A stretch of DNA of 64,000 nt from Acidimicrobiales bacterium (GTDB taxonomy: Bacteria; Actinomycetota; Acidimicrobiia; Acidimicrobiales; JAVJTC01), in the NCBI GenBank assembly GCA_040219085.1, contig JAVJTC010000003.1:78849-142848 (forward strand), given 5' to 3'. The notes beneath the pieces were generated by a model. That model had not been told where the DNA came from, did not search any database, and saw only the letters and a list, made by a program, of their open reading frames with translations. Shown here piece after piece: positions 8,241 through 17,568 of this stretch. A program made the position numbers and the translations under genes. Positions within the stretch are counted from its first letter, which is position 1. Each line of letters begins with the position of its first letter.

Positions 8241-8540
8241 TCAGATGTCGAGCTCGAGCCAGTGCCGGTCGATCGAGCCGATCTCGATGTCGGGCCGCGA
8301 CCACACCCAGCGTTCCACGGCGTCGAGGACGTCGGTGGCACCACGCACCGAAGGGCCCGCGAAGGCGACGACCACCAGCGCCCGCTGAACGAGGTCGTGG
8401 CCGCCCGCCTCACTGGCCGAGACGGGGAAACGGTGGCGCATGCCCTCCACGAGAGAGCGCACCACCGACCGCTTGTCCTTCAGTGTGGCCGCCGTGGCGA
8501 TGTGCACGTCGACCGTCAGAGCGGCGACGACAGGTGACAT
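8241..8540 (-). CDS. DUF503 (YlxP-like) protein
   Basis: This is a 99-residue DUF503 protein, a small family found next to infB/rbfA in many bacteria and of poorly defined function. Family features are VDVHIATAATLKDKRSVVRSLVEGMRHRFPVSASE and the later ALVVVAF. It sits 13 nt after infB and about 25 nt before rbfA, so it is part of the same operon. A ribosome-related role is suggested only by context. Confidence 0.85.
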   Translation of the reverse strand: MSPVVAALTVDVHIATAATLKDKRSVVRSLVEGMRHRFPVSASEAGGHDLVQRALVVVAFAGPSVRGATDVLDAVERWVWSRPDIEIGSIDRHWLELDI

Positions 8541-8553
8541 GGGCCTCAGCGCG

Positions 8554-11364
8554 TCAGGTGCGCTCGATCTCGCGATCCTCGAACGTCTCGATCACATCGC
8601 CCTGCTTGAGGTCCTGGAAGTCCGACAGGCCGATACCGCACTCGAAACCGGAACGGACCTCGGTGGCGTCCTCGGTGAACCGCTTGAGCGAGGTGACCGA
8701 CCCCTTCCAGATGATCGTGCCCTCCCGCAGGAAGCGGACCTTGGAGCCGCGGGTGATGACACCGTCGGTGACGTAACAGCCGGCGACTGCGCCGATGCCA
8801 CGGATCCGGAAGATCTCGCGGACCTCGGCCTCGCCGGTGACGACCTCTTCGAACTCGGGGACGAGCATGCCGACAAGAGCCGCTTCGATGTCCTCGATCA
8901 GCTTGTAGATGATCTCGTACGTTCGGATCTCGACGGACTCGGCTTCGGCCAGCTCACGGGCCTTGCGATCAGGGCGGACGTTGAATCCGATGATCGTGGC
9001 GTTGGACGCTGCGGCGAGCTGGATGTCGTTCTCGGTGATACCACCGACGCCGCGGTGCACGAAGGCGAGCTTCACTTCCTCGCGCTCCACCTTGCGGAGA
9101 CTCTCGGTGAGCGCCTCCAGCGAACCGTTCACGTCGGCCTTGACGATGAGGTTCAAGGTGGCGGCTTCGCCGGCCTGGATCTCCGAGAAGATGTCCTCGA
9201 GCTTTGCGCCGCTCGACGTTGCGGCCGAGTCACGACCGATGCTCGCCAGACGCTGCCAGTGCTCGCGGGTCTCGGCGACCTTGGTCGCGACCTTGTCGGT
9301 GGGAGCGACGACGAACTCGTCCCCCGCATGGGCGACATCGGACAGACCGAGCACCTGAACGGGCATGGACGGCCCTGCCGTCTTGACCTGCTCGCCATGA
9401 TCGTTGATCAGCGCCCGCACGCGTCCCCATGCCGCCCCGGCGACCACGGGGTCACCGACGGCGAGGGTTCCACGCTGCACGAGCAGTGTGGCCACCGGGC
9501 CACGGCCGATGTCGAGATGCGACTCGAGCACGACGCCGGTCGCACGACCTTCGGGCGGCGCTGTCAGCTCCTCGACCTCGGCCACGAGGATGAGGCTGTC
9601 GAGCAGTTCTTCGATCCCGAGCCCCTGGAGGGCCGAGACCTCGATGGTCACGGTGTCGCCACCCCAGGCCTCGGGGATCAGGTCCCGCTCGGCGAGCTGC
9701 TGCATCACCCGGTTCGGATCCGCGTTCTCGCGGTCCACCTTGTTGATGGCGACGACGATCGGGACCTCGGCCGCGCGGGCGTGGCTGATCGCCTCTTCGG
9801 TCTGGGGCATGACGCCGTCGTCCGCAGCGACGACGAGCACCACGATGTCGGTGGCCTCGGCGCCGCGGGCACGCATCGCGGTGAAAGCCTCGTGACCCGG
9901 GGTGTCGATGAAGGTGAGGCTGTGATCGTTGCGGTGGACCTGGTAGGCACCGATGTGCTGGGTGATGCCACCGGCCTCTCCGGCGACCACGTCTGCGTCG
10001 CGGATGCGATCCAACAGCTTGGTCTTGCCGTGGTCCACGTGACCCATGACCGTGATGACCTGCGGACGATGTTCCTCGTCCTCGTCTTCCTCGTCGGGAA
10101 GGTCCAGCATCTCCTGGAGCTCGACCTCCTGCTCCTCGCCCGGATCGACGAGACGGATCTCGACACCGATCTCGGCCGCGAACAGTTCGATCATGTCGTC
10201 GTTCAGCGACTGGGTCGCCGTGACCATCTCACCCTGTTGCATGAGGAACCGGACGACGTCGGCCGCCGTGCGGTTCATCTTCGTACCGAGATCCTGGGGC
10301 GTCGACATGCGCTCGACGACGACCTCGCCCTCGGGGACGGGTGCGTCCTCGGGCGTGTAGGTCGGGACGTCGACCGGCTGCAGATCGTCGATGTTGCGAC
10401 GACGACGGCGACGCGTGCGGCGGCGCGGCTGCCGCGGCGGACCGCCACGACCACCACCGGGGCCTCCGCGACCGGGAGGGCCCGAACGTCCGGGGGGCGG
10501 ACCGCCACCGGGACGGCCACCGGACGGACGAGCGGCTCCACCACCGGAGGGCGAACCAGAAGGAGGGGCGCCGGCGCGACGGCCGGGCGGCGGACCCGAA
10601 GGGCGACCGGCGGCGCGCGAGGTACGCGGACCGGGCGGAGGCGGAATGGGCTTGCCGGACTGCGAGGTGGGTGGGGCGGGCGGAGGCGGAATGGGCTTGC
10701 CCGTCTTGGACGTCGGCGGCACCGCGGGCGCTGACGTCGAGGCGTCGTCGGCCGGCGGCGCATCGACCGTCGCGGCAGGCTGCGCGGGCGCCTCCGATGG
10801 CGGCGCTTCTGCGGGCGGGGCCTCTGCGGGCGGCGCTTCGGCGGCGCGCGTCGGGGCCGCCGGTGGCGACGGAGGCGTCTCGGCCCGGACAGGGGCGGGG
10901 GCGGGACGGGTGGGCCCCGACGATCCACTCGAGGTCACGACGCGGCGTCCCGGCGGCGGTGTGGTGGGCACGGGCTTCGAGGATTTCGTCTCCGCTGAGG
11001 GCTCTGAAGCCGCGGCGGGCTCGTCGACCGGGGCCGGGGACTTCTCGGCCTCGACGGGGGCCGGTGTCGACTGCTCGGGCGCCGGCGCTTCGACCGCCTC
11101 GGCTTCACCGTCGTCGTCACCGTCGTCGTCACCGGTGTCGCGGATCAGGCCTTCACGTTCGGCCTTGCGGCGGACGCGGTCGGCTTGAGCCTCCTCCATG
11201 GATGAGGAGTGGCTCTTCACGCCGATCCCCAGCTCCTGGCAGAGGTCCAGCGTTTCCTTGTTCTCGAGACCGAGCTCGCGGGCGAGCTCGTACACACGCG
11301 TCTTACTTGGCAAGTGCCGACTGATCCTTGTGGTCTTCGGGTCTTTCGGAGCGGCGCGAGTCAC
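8554..11364 (-). CDS. infB: Translation initiation factor IF-2
   Basis: IF-2 is the GTPase that brings initiator tRNA to the small subunit. Residues 1-440 are an IF2-N segment ([12 protein letters not shown]) and a long Pro/Ala/Gly/Arg-rich linker. The G domain follows with GHVDHGKT at 441-448, DTPGHEAF and NKVD, then domains II-IV. The longest frame uses GTG at 11364, giving 936 residues. A TTG at 11313, giving [11 protein letters not shown] with AAGGA about 11 nt before it, resembles typical IF-2 N-termini better, so the start is uncertain. The YlxR gene often found between nusA and infB is missing. Confidence 0.96.
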   Translation of the reverse strand: MTRAAPKDPKTTRISRHLPSKTRVYELARELGLENKETLDLCQELGIGVKSHSSSMEEAQADRVRRKAEREGLIRDTGDDDGDDDGEAEAVEAPAPEQSTPAPVEAEKSPAPVDEPAAASEPSAETKSSKPVPTTPPPGRRVVTSSGSSGPTRPAPAPVRAETPPSPPAAPTRAAEAPPAEAPPAEAPPSEAPAQPAATVDAPPADDASTSAPAVPPTSKTGKPIPPPPAPPTSQSGKPIPPPPGPRTSRAAGRPSGPPPGRRAGAPPSGSPSGGGAARPSGGRPGGGPPPGRSGPPGRGGPGGGRGGPPRQPRRRTRRRRRRNIDDLQPVDVPTYTPEDAPVPEGEVVVERMSTPQDLGTKMNRTAADVVRFLMQQGEMVTATQSLNDDMIELFAAEIGVEIRLVDPGEEQEVELQEMLDLPDEEDEDEEHRPQVITVMGHVDHGKTKLLDRIRDADVVAGEAGGITQHIGAYQVHRNDHSLTFIDTPGHEAFTAMRARGAEATDIVVLVVAADDGVMPQTEEAISHARAAEVPIVVAINKVDRENADPNRVMQQLAERDLIPEAWGGDTVTIEVSALQGLGIEELLDSLILVAEVEELTAPPEGRATGVVLESHLDIGRGPVATLLVQRGTLAVGDPVVAGAAWGRVRALINDHGEQVKTAGPSMPVQVLGLSDVAHAGDEFVVAPTDKVATKVAETREHWQRLASIGRDSAATSSGAKLEDIFSEIQAGEAATLNLIVKADVNGSLEALTESLRKVEREEVKLAFVHRGVGGITENDIQLAAASNATIIGFNVRPDRKARELAEAESVEIRTYEIIYKLIEDIEAALVGMLVPEFEEVVTGEAEVREIFRIRGIGAVAGCYVTDGVITRGSKVRFLREGTIIWKGSVTSLKRFTEDATEVRSGFECGIGLSDFQDLKQGDVIETFEDREIERT

Positions 11365-11388
11365 CTCGTCCGCAGCGCAGCATTCAGC

Positions 11389-12711
11389 CTAGGGGGACTC
11401 GGGGTCGTCCCCGCCCTCGGCTGTGTCGTCGGTGGCGGCGTCGGCCCGGTCGTCGGACTCCCCGGACTCGGCGTCAGCGGCGTCAGCCGCATCGTCGGAC
11501 TCCGCGGACTCGGCGTCAGCAGCGTCAGCGGCCTCGTCGGACTCCCCGGACTCGGCGGCGTCGACGGCCACGTCGACGGCCTCGTTGGTGGCCTCTTCGA
11601 CCGCAGCCGCCGTCCACTCGTCGGCGGAGAGCGCCGGGCCGCCCTCGGCGGGCTTCCAGACCTGCTCGCCGGTCTCGGGGTCCACGATCCACTCACCCTC
11701 GGCCCAGTCCACGTCGGTGTCGACGGCGCCGGACTGCTCCTCGGCGAGCTGGGTCTCGGACTTGATGTCCACCCGCCAACCCGTGAGGCGGGCGGCGAGG
11801 CGGGCGTTCTGGCCCTCCTTGCCGATCGCGAGCGACAGCTGGTAGTCGGGCACGATGACGTCGGCCGTGCCGGTCTCCATGTCGATGAGGACGTCCTTCA
11901 CCTTCGCCGGCGACAGCGCCTTCATGACGAACTCGACGGGATCGTCCGCGAACGGAACGATGTCGATCTTCTCGCCCCGCAACTCGTTCACGACCATGCG
12001 GACACGCGAGCCGCGTGCGCCGACGCACGCGCCCACGGGGTCCACGTTGGGGTCGTTGGACCACACGGCGATCTTGGTGCGGTGGCCGGGCTCACGCGCG
12101 CACGCCTTGATCTCGACGACGCCGTCCGCGATCTCGGGGACCTCGAGCTCGAACAGGCGCTTGATCAGGCCCGGGTGGGTGCGGCTGACGACGATCTGGG
12201 GGCCCTTGGCCGTCTTGCGGACCTCGACGATGTAGGCCTTGAGGCGCGTGTTCGGGTCGGGCCGCTCGTAGGGGACCTGCTCGGCCTGGGGCAGCAGTGC
12301 CTCCACCCGGCCGAGGTCCAACAGGGTGTAGCGAGAATCGGTCTGTTGGATGATGCCGGTGACGATGTCGCCCTCGCGCCCCGCGTACTCCTCGTACTTG
12401 AGCTCCCGCTCGGCCTCGCGGATGCGCTGGGTCATCACCTGGCGGGCCGTCTGCGCGGCGATCCGGCCGAAGTTGTCGGGCGTCACGTCTATCTCGTCGC
12501 CGACGGGCTCACCGTCCTCGTCGATCTCCTGGGCGATGACACGTATGTCCATCGAGTCGGGGTCGATGGTCACCCACGCATACTCGTAGGCGCCCGGCAT
12601 CCGCTTGTAGGCGGACTCGAGCGCATCAGCGAGAGCGGCGAACAGGGTGTCGACGGAGATTCCCTTGTCGGCGGCGAGCGCCTGCAGCGCCTCCATCATG
12701 TCGGGGTTCAT
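11389..12711 (-). CDS. nusA: Transcription termination/antitermination factor NusA
   Basis: NusA binds RNA polymerase and RNA and controls pausing and termination. The 440-residue protein shows the N-terminal domain, an S1 domain (GREGDIVTGIIQQTD), and KH domains with DPVGACVGARGSRVRMVVNEL and LAIGKEGQNARLAARLTGW. After the KH region there is a WxxGE linker, then about 75 residues of Ala/Asp/Glu/Ser repeats. The start MNPDMMEALQALAADKGIS was chosen because it gives an ATGA overlap with the rimP stop and matches the family. Confidence 0.97.
   Translation of the reverse strand: MNPDMMEALQALAADKGISVDTLFAALADALESAYKRMPGAYEYAWVTIDPDSMDIRVIAQEIDEDGEPVGDEIDVTPDNFGRIAAQTARQVMTQRIREAERELKYEEYAGREGDIVTGIIQQTDSRYTLLDLGRVEALLPQAEQVPYERPDPNTRLKAYIVEVRKTAKGPQIVVSRTHPGLIKRLFELEVPEIADGVVEIKACAREPGHRTKIAVWSNDPNVDPVGACVGARGSRVRMVVNELRGEKIDIVPFADDPVEFVMKALSPAKVKDVLIDMETGTADVIVPDYQLSLAIGKEGQNARLAARLTGWRVDIKSETQLAEEQSGAVDTDVDWAEGEWIVDPETGEQVWKPAEGGPALSADEWTAAAVEEATNEAVDVAVDAAESGESDEAADAADAESAESDDAADAADAESGESDDRADAATDDTAEGGDDPESP
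11451..11557 (-). repeat. 42-bp tandem repeat in the nusA 3' end
   Basis: Two full copies (11451-11492 and 11493-11534) and a partial third (to 11557) of a 42-bp unit encode the 14-residue block SDDAADAADAESGE and variants. Copies differ at a few positions. The length is a multiple of three, so copy-number change would keep frame. Confidence 0.8.
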
Positions 12712-13247
12712 CGCTTCGAGCCTCCAGTCGTCGCGCCGGCGGATCCGTCGGAAGCGCTGGGCTTCCGACCCGGTGGCGTGCGGCGCGAATCGCCGCCCCC
12801 GGCGTTCCAATCGAAGACCGTGCGGGCCTTCGTCATGTCGGCGATGTCGATCTCGACGGGTTCGCCCTCGTCGGTCAGCACCGTGATCGTCTGAGCATCC
12901 GAGCCGGTCAGTACGCCCCGGATGCGGCGGCGTCCGTCACGCTCATGGCGGAGCTTGACCGACACCTCCGAACCGACCGCACGGGCGAAGTGCTCGGGGT
13001 GCCGCAGCGTTCGTTCCAGGCCGGGGCTCGAGACCTCGAGGGTGTACCGGCCCGGCACGGGGTCGGCGGCGTCGAGCTCCGCGGAGACGGTTCGGGTGGC
13101 GGTGGTGAGCTGGCCCGAGTCGATGCCACCCTCGGCATCGACGCTGACGACGAGGCGTCCTCCGCCCCAGACCACGTCGAAGAGCTCGAGTCCGAGGTCG
13201 TCGAGTAGCGGCGCGACGAGTTCGCGCACCCGCTCCTCGACTCCCAT
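12708..13247 (-). CDS. rimP: Ribosome maturation factor RimP
   Basis: RimP assists late 30S assembly. The 179-residue protein shows GVEERVRELVAPLLDDLGLELFDV, then VSSPGLERTLRHPEHFARAVG and the C-terminal SH3-like region. It ends in a basic, Ser/Gly-rich tail. The start has GGGAG 7 nt upstream. An upstream in-frame Met exists but reads through a hairpin region, so it is rejected. It heads the rimP-nusA-infB operon, with an ATGA overlap to nusA. Confidence 0.95.
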   Translation of the reverse strand: MGVEERVRELVAPLLDDLGLELFDVVWGGGRLVVSVDAEGGIDSGQLTTATRTVSAELDAADPVPGRYTLEVSSPGLERTLRHPEHFARAVGSEVSVKLRHERDGRRRIRGVLTGSDAQTITVLTDEGEPVEIDIADMTKARTVFDWNAGGGDSRRTPPGRKPSASDGSAGATTGGSKR

Positions 13248-13288
13248 CTCGCACTCCCTCGTGTGTCGTACTCCCGGCGGCGCCGAGA

Positions 13289-13325
13289 GCCCGAAAACGA
13301 ATGGCGTGGGCAGAGCCCACGCCAT
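13289..13325 (-). terminator. Intrinsic terminator-type hairpin between proS and rimP
   Basis: Eleven-base arms ATGGCGTGGGC and GCCCACGCCAT close on a 3-nt loop (13301-13325). On the minus strand the stem is followed by TCGTTTTC. It may end proS transcription. Because a TATAGT box lies between proS and the hairpin, it may instead be an attenuator in the rimP leader. Confidence 0.75.
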
Positions 13326-13359
13326 CTTCGACACGCCCGGGGCGCTCGACAGCCAATTG

Positions 13360-13365
13360 ACTATA
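13360..13365 (-). promoter_or_regulatory. Probable -10 box of the rimP-nusA-infB promoter
   Basis: The minus strand reads TATAGT here, a near-consensus -10 in a very GC-rich context. No good -35 is visible 17 nt upstream. Transcription would start near 13353, giving a leader of about 105 nt that includes the terminator-like hairpin. Confidence 0.45.
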
Positions 13366-13409
13366 CCGCGGCGGCCACGATCTCAGAGCCGCCGATCGGC
13401 TCGGCGCGG

Positions 13410-14816
13410 TCAGTACGCGCGGGCGCAGATGGCGACGAGGCCCTCTTCGTCGACCTCGTCGGGCAGCGAACCGTCGGCTCTCTGCAGGCAGCGCACGGTC
13501 ACGCCTTCGGCGGCCATCGCGGCCTCACCCTCGGGCCCGCACTGCGACCATCCGATCCGGACAAAGCCCTCAGCAGCCGCATCCACCGCGTCGGCGGGGC
13601 CCGCAGCGTCCACAGTCGCCGCGTCGCGGCGCGTCAGCGCCTCGTTCAACAGCGCCGCCTGGATCTCCTCGAGCAGGCCGGGCACCATCGCGACCACGCC
13701 CTCGGTACCCACCTGGGACTTCTCCGCGCGGTCGCGACGCACGAGCGTGACCTCGCCGGACGCGAGATCACGGGGCCCGACCTCGATGCGCACCGGCACA
13801 CCCTTGAGTTCCCAGTCCGTCGCGCGCCGTCCGAACGAGGTGTCGCGGTCGTCGAGGCGTGCGCGGACCCCGGCGGCCTCCAGGTCGGCGACGAGCGCCC
13901 GGGCGACGTCACCGGCACCGTCCTCGTCACGGATGAGAAGCACGACCGCCTGGATGGGCGCGAGGCGCGGTGGGACACGCAGCCCCCGCTCGTCGCCGTG
14001 GGCCATGATCAGTCCACCGACCATCCGGGTCGACACCCCCCACGACGTCTGCCAGACGTGGCGGCGCTCCCCCGTGTCGTCGAGGAACGTGATGTCGAAC
14101 ATCTGCGAGAAGTTCTGACCGAGCTCGTGGCTCGTGCCCATCTGCAGGGCCTTGCCATCCCCCATCATCGCCTCGACGGTGTAGCTGTTGATGGCTCCGG
14201 GAAAGCGTTCGGCCGCCGTCTTGAGCCCCGGCAGGACCGGGATGGCGAGCACCTCGGTCATGAAGTCCTCGTAGACGTCGCGCAGGATCTGCAACGTGTA
14301 GGCCTTCGCATCGACCCTGGTCGCATGGGCGGTGTGACCCTCCTGCCAGAGGAACTCCGTCGTGCGCAGGAACACCCGCGGCCGCATCTCCCAACGCACG
14401 ACGTTGGCCCACTGGTTGACGAGCAGGGGCAGGTCCCGGTAGCTGTCCACCCACTTCGAGAAGAACGCGTTGATGATCGTCTCCGACGTCGGACGCACGA
14501 CGACCGGTTCATCGAGTTCCTTGCCGCCACCGTGGGTGACCACGGCGAGTTCGGGGCTGAAGCCCTCGACGTGTTCGGCCTCCTTCGCCAGGAAGGACTC
14601 CGGGATGAACAGCGGGAAGTACGCGTTCTCGGCGCCGGCGTCCTTGATGCGCCGGTCCACCTCGGCCTGCATCCGCTCCCACAGCGAGTACCCGTAGGGC
14701 CGGATCACCATCGTCCCGCGCACAGGGCCGTTGTCGGCGAGCTCCGCCTTGGCGATGACGTCCTGGTACCACCGGGGGAAGTCCTCGGTGGGCGATGCGA
14801 GTACGGATTTGGCCAT
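13410..14816 (-). CDS. proS: Prolyl-tRNA synthetase, type 3 (archaeal/eukaryotic-like)
   Basis: This class II synthetase charges tRNA-Pro. At 468 residues it lacks the large insertion domain of the common bacterial type and follows the type-3 plan. It has YGYSLWERMQAEVDRR, VVVRPTSETII, motif 2 with RTTEFLWQEGHTAH, and motif 3 in AHGDERGLRVPPRLAP. An anticodon-binding domain and a C-terminal domain ending ICARAY follow, the Tyr end being common in this type. It lies between the rimP operon and ispG, apparently as its own unit, with a hairpin downstream. Confidence 0.96.
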   Translation of the reverse strand: MAKSVLASPTEDFPRWYQDVIAKAELADNGPVRGTMVIRPYGYSLWERMQAEVDRRIKDAGAENAYFPLFIPESFLAKEAEHVEGFSPELAVVTHGGGKELDEPVVVRPTSETIINAFFSKWVDSYRDLPLLVNQWANVVRWEMRPRVFLRTTEFLWQEGHTAHATRVDAKAYTLQILRDVYEDFMTEVLAIPVLPGLKTAAERFPGAINSYTVEAMMGDGKALQMGTSHELGQNFSQMFDITFLDDTGERRHVWQTSWGVSTRMVGGLIMAHGDERGLRVPPRLAPIQAVVLLIRDEDGAGDVARALVADLEAAGVRARLDDRDTSFGRRATDWELKGVPVRIEVGPRDLASGEVTLVRRDRAEKSQVGTEGVVAMVPGLLEEIQAALLNEALTRRDAATVDAAGPADAVDAAAEGFVRIGWSQCGPEGEAAMAAEGVTVRCLQRADGSLPDEVDEEGLVAICARAY

Positions 14817-14862
14817 GGCCCCGCAGGCTAGCGATCAGCCGCCCGCCCGGACGCGAGCGGGA

Positions 14863-16086
14863 TCAGGTTCCCTTGCGGATGAGGTCCACCCGTGCCTCGG
14901 ACTCGTTCACGTCGTCGCCCTGGGAGTCGATGAGCGCGGCGCGGTCCCGCTCGGCTTCACGGGCGGCAACCGTCGTGTCCACCCGCTCCAGGGCGGCCTC
15001 GAAGCCGTTCTCGTGGATGAACACGGCCCACTCGACGAGCTGGTCGACCATCTCGTCCTCGGGAACCACCGCGACGTTGCGGCCCTTGACGAACAAATGG
15101 CCGCGCTTGTTGCCCGCCGCGATACCCAGGTCGGCGTCGCGGGCCTCACCCGGGCCGTTCACGACGCAGCCCATCACCGCCACCTGCAACGGGATCTCAC
15201 GGTCACCGAAGGCCGCCTGGGCCTGCTCGGCCACCGCGTAGACGTCGATCTCGGCGCGGCCACAGCTCGGACAGGCGATGAGGTCCACGTTCTTGCGTTC
15301 ACGCAGCCCGTAGGACTCGAGCAGCGTGCGACCCGCCCGGGCCTCCTGCACGGGATCCGCGGTGAGTGAGAACCGGATCGTGTCGCCGATCCCCTCAGCC
15401 AGCAGAGTCGCGATCCCCGCCGTGGACTTGATGAGTCCCGCCGGCGGAGGTCCGGCCTCGGTCACGCCGAGATGCAGCGGGTGGTCCGTCGCCTCGGACA
15501 GCTGACGGTACGCCTCGATCATCAGCGGGACGCTCGACGCCTTCACCGAGATCTTCACCTGGTCGAAATCGACCTCCTCGAAGTAGGCCAGCTCCGTCAT
15601 GGCGGACTCGACCATCGCCTCGGGCGTGACCCGGTCGCCGTACTTCGCGTACAGATCGGGGTGCAGCGAGCCGCCGTTCACACCGATGCGGATGGGCACA
15701 CCGCGGTCACGGGCCTCGTTGGCGACGGTCTTGATGTGTTCGGGTCGACGGATGTTGCCCGGGTTGAGCCGCAGGCACGCCACACCCGCCTCGAGCGCGG
15801 CGAGCGCCATCTTGTACTGGTGGTGGATGTCGGCGACGATCGGCACCGGCGAACGGGGCACGATGCGCGCGAGCCCCTCGGCGGCCTCGATCTCGTTGCA
15901 GGTGCAGCGCACGATGTCGGCCCCGGCCGCGGCCAGGGCGTAGATCTGAGCGAGGGTTCCCTCGACATCGGCCGTCTTTGTCGTGGTCATCGACTGGACC
16001 GTGACCGGTGCACCCCCGCCGACGGGCACGTCGCCCACCATGATCTGGCGGGTCTTCCGGCGTTCGAATGTCGCTGCGACGTCCAT
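14863..16086 (-). CDS. ispG: 4-hydroxy-3-methylbut-2-enyl diphosphate synthase (IspG/GcpE)
   Basis: IspG is a [4Fe-4S] enzyme converting MEcPP to HMBPP in the MEP isoprenoid pathway. Residues C272 and C275 (ACPSCGR) and C307 (GCVVNGPGE), with E314, match the cluster ligands. The N-terminal TIM barrel has IVADIHHQYKMAL, LRLNPGNI and IGVNGGSL. At 407 residues it is of normal length. dxr of the same pathway lies about 1.5 kb upstream, separated by a site-2 protease gene, an arrangement common in actinobacteria. Confidence 0.97.
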   Translation of the reverse strand: MDVAATFERRKTRQIMVGDVPVGGGAPVTVQSMTTTKTADVEGTLAQIYALAAAGADIVRCTCNEIEAAEGLARIVPRSPVPIVADIHHQYKMALAALEAGVACLRLNPGNIRRPEHIKTVANEARDRGVPIRIGVNGGSLHPDLYAKYGDRVTPEAMVESAMTELAYFEEVDFDQVKISVKASSVPLMIEAYRQLSEATDHPLHLGVTEAGPPPAGLIKSTAGIATLLAEGIGDTIRFSLTADPVQEARAGRTLLESYGLRERKNVDLIACPSCGRAEIDVYAVAEQAQAAFGDREIPLQVAVMGCVVNGPGEARDADLGIAAGNKRGHLFVKGRNVAVVPEDEMVDQLVEWAVFIHENGFEAALERVDTTVAAREAERDRAALIDSQGDDVNESEARVDLIRKGT

Positions 16087-16164
16087 GGCTCCAGCATGGC
16101 ACCCCCACGCTGCGGAGCCACCCCGCCGACGCCTCGCGGCCGCGGAACCGACCGGGCACAGAGA

Positions 16165-17568
16165 TCAGCCCGAGAGGCTCACCGGGTCGACGATGTCGAG
16201 GTAGATCGCGCCGAGCCCGACGGTGATCAACACGAACACGACCGCGTACGCGATCGGCAGCATCTTCGCGACGTCCGCGTGGTAGCGCACCCCGTTGCGG
16301 GACCGGATCCGTTCGTAGGTCGCTATCACGACGTGGCCGCCGTCGAGCGGCAGCACGGGGATCAGGTTGAACAGGCCGATGAACACGTTCAACAGGACGA
16401 AGAACGCCAGCAGCGCCTCGATCCCCTCGTCGGCGAGGTCCCCGCCGAGGCGCGCCGCGCCGAGGATGGACAGCACCCGGTCGTCACCGCTGTCGACACT
16501 CGTGCCGCCGGAGTTGGAACCGCCCGACAGGGCGGGCTGATCGTCGCCCGAGACCAGCGTGGGCTCGTCGTCGACACCGAAGACGTTGCGGAAGAACGAG
16601 CCGAGTCCGTCCGGCGAGAAGAAGCGACCGAGCGCCTTGGTCGACTCGACCGTCAGGTCACCGAAGGTCTCGAAGGACTTCCCGAGACCCGTCAGCGGGT
16701 CCACGGTGGGAGCGGGCAGGAGTTCGCGGCCGACGCCGAGGAAGCCGGCGTCCGGGTCGACGACCCGCGGCGGTGGACGATCGGGGTCGGTGCGCTCGCC
16801 CTGGCGGCCGATCGTGCCGTCGAGACGCAGCACCTCCCCGTCACGGACCACCGTCATCGTGACGGTCTCGCCGCCGAGGTCGGGGATGACGGTTCCGACG
16901 TCGTTCCAGGAGTCGATCCGGACTCCGTCGATCTCGGTGATGACGTCACCGGGCAGGATCCCGAAGTCCTCAGCCGAGGAGTTCTCCGTCAGCGACGCGA
17001 CCTGCCAGTCCGGTTCCTCGTCGAGTTCGTAGAAACCGACGAACGTGAACAACCCCCACAGAAGGCCGAGGGCGAGCAGGAAGTGCATCGCCGAACCGGC
17101 CACCGCGACCGAGAGGCGGCGCCAGTAGGGCTTCTGGCGGTAGGTGCGATCCTCGTCGGCGGGATCGACCTCCTCGAGGTTGTTCATCCCGATGATCTTC
17201 ACGTACGCACCCGCCGGGATGGCCTTGATGCCGTACTCGGTCTCGCCCCGGCGGAACGACCACAACCGCGGCCCGAACCCCAGGAAGAACTCGGTGACCT
17301 TCATCCCCGCGGACTTGGCCGTCAGATAGTGCCCGAGTTCGTGCAGGAAGATCATCACGACGATGCCGAGCACGACGATCAGCAACGGCACGCCGCCCCA
17401 CACACCCAGAAGGACGAGCAGGCCGACCAGCGCGAACAGCCCGATGAACCCACCGGGGCGGCCCTCGTCGGGGTCCGAGGGCTCCGGGCGCGACTCGACG
17501 ACCCGCTTCTGGCGCCGCGCCACCGACGGCTCGGCCGGCGGCTGGAGTTCTGAATCGGAGGTCGTCAT
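16165..17568 (-). CDS. rseP: Site-2 protease (RseP/M50 family) with PDZ domain
   Basis: This intramembrane zinc metalloprotease would cleave membrane-bound regulators such as anti-sigma factors. The catalytic HELGH is at residues 76-80 inside the first TM region. A PDZ domain follows (FGILPGDVITEIDGVRIDSWNDV). The second active-site motif is LIPVLPLDGGHVV near the C-terminus. There are about four TM segments. The 467-residue protein has a Gly/Ser/Asp-rich insert between the PDZ and the last TM pair. It starts by an ATGA overlap with dxr. The substrate is not evident. Confidence 0.93.
   Translation of the reverse strand: MTTSDSELQPPAEPSVARRQKRVVESRPEPSDPDEGRPGGFIGLFALVGLLVLLGVWGGVPLLIVVLGIVVMIFLHELGHYLTAKSAGMKVTEFFLGFGPRLWSFRRGETEYGIKAIPAGAYVKIIGMNNLEEVDPADEDRTYRQKPYWRRLSVAVAGSAMHFLLALGLLWGLFTFVGFYELDEEPDWQVASLTENSSAEDFGILPGDVITEIDGVRIDSWNDVGTVIPDLGGETVTMTVVRDGEVLRLDGTIGRQGERTDPDRPPPRVVDPDAGFLGVGRELLPAPTVDPLTGLGKSFETFGDLTVESTKALGRFFSPDGLGSFFRNVFGVDDEPTLVSGDDQPALSGGSNSGGTSVDSGDDRVLSILGAARLGGDLADEGIEALLAFFVLLNVFIGLFNLIPVLPLDGGHVVIATYERIRSRNGVRYHADVAKMLPIAYAVVFVLITVGLGAIYLDIVDPVSLSG

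Noticed and set aside
8440..10734. 764-codon plus-strand open frame opposite infB
   Set aside because: Antisense shadow: low-complexity Arg/Thr/Gly translation, with infB fully intact on the other strand.
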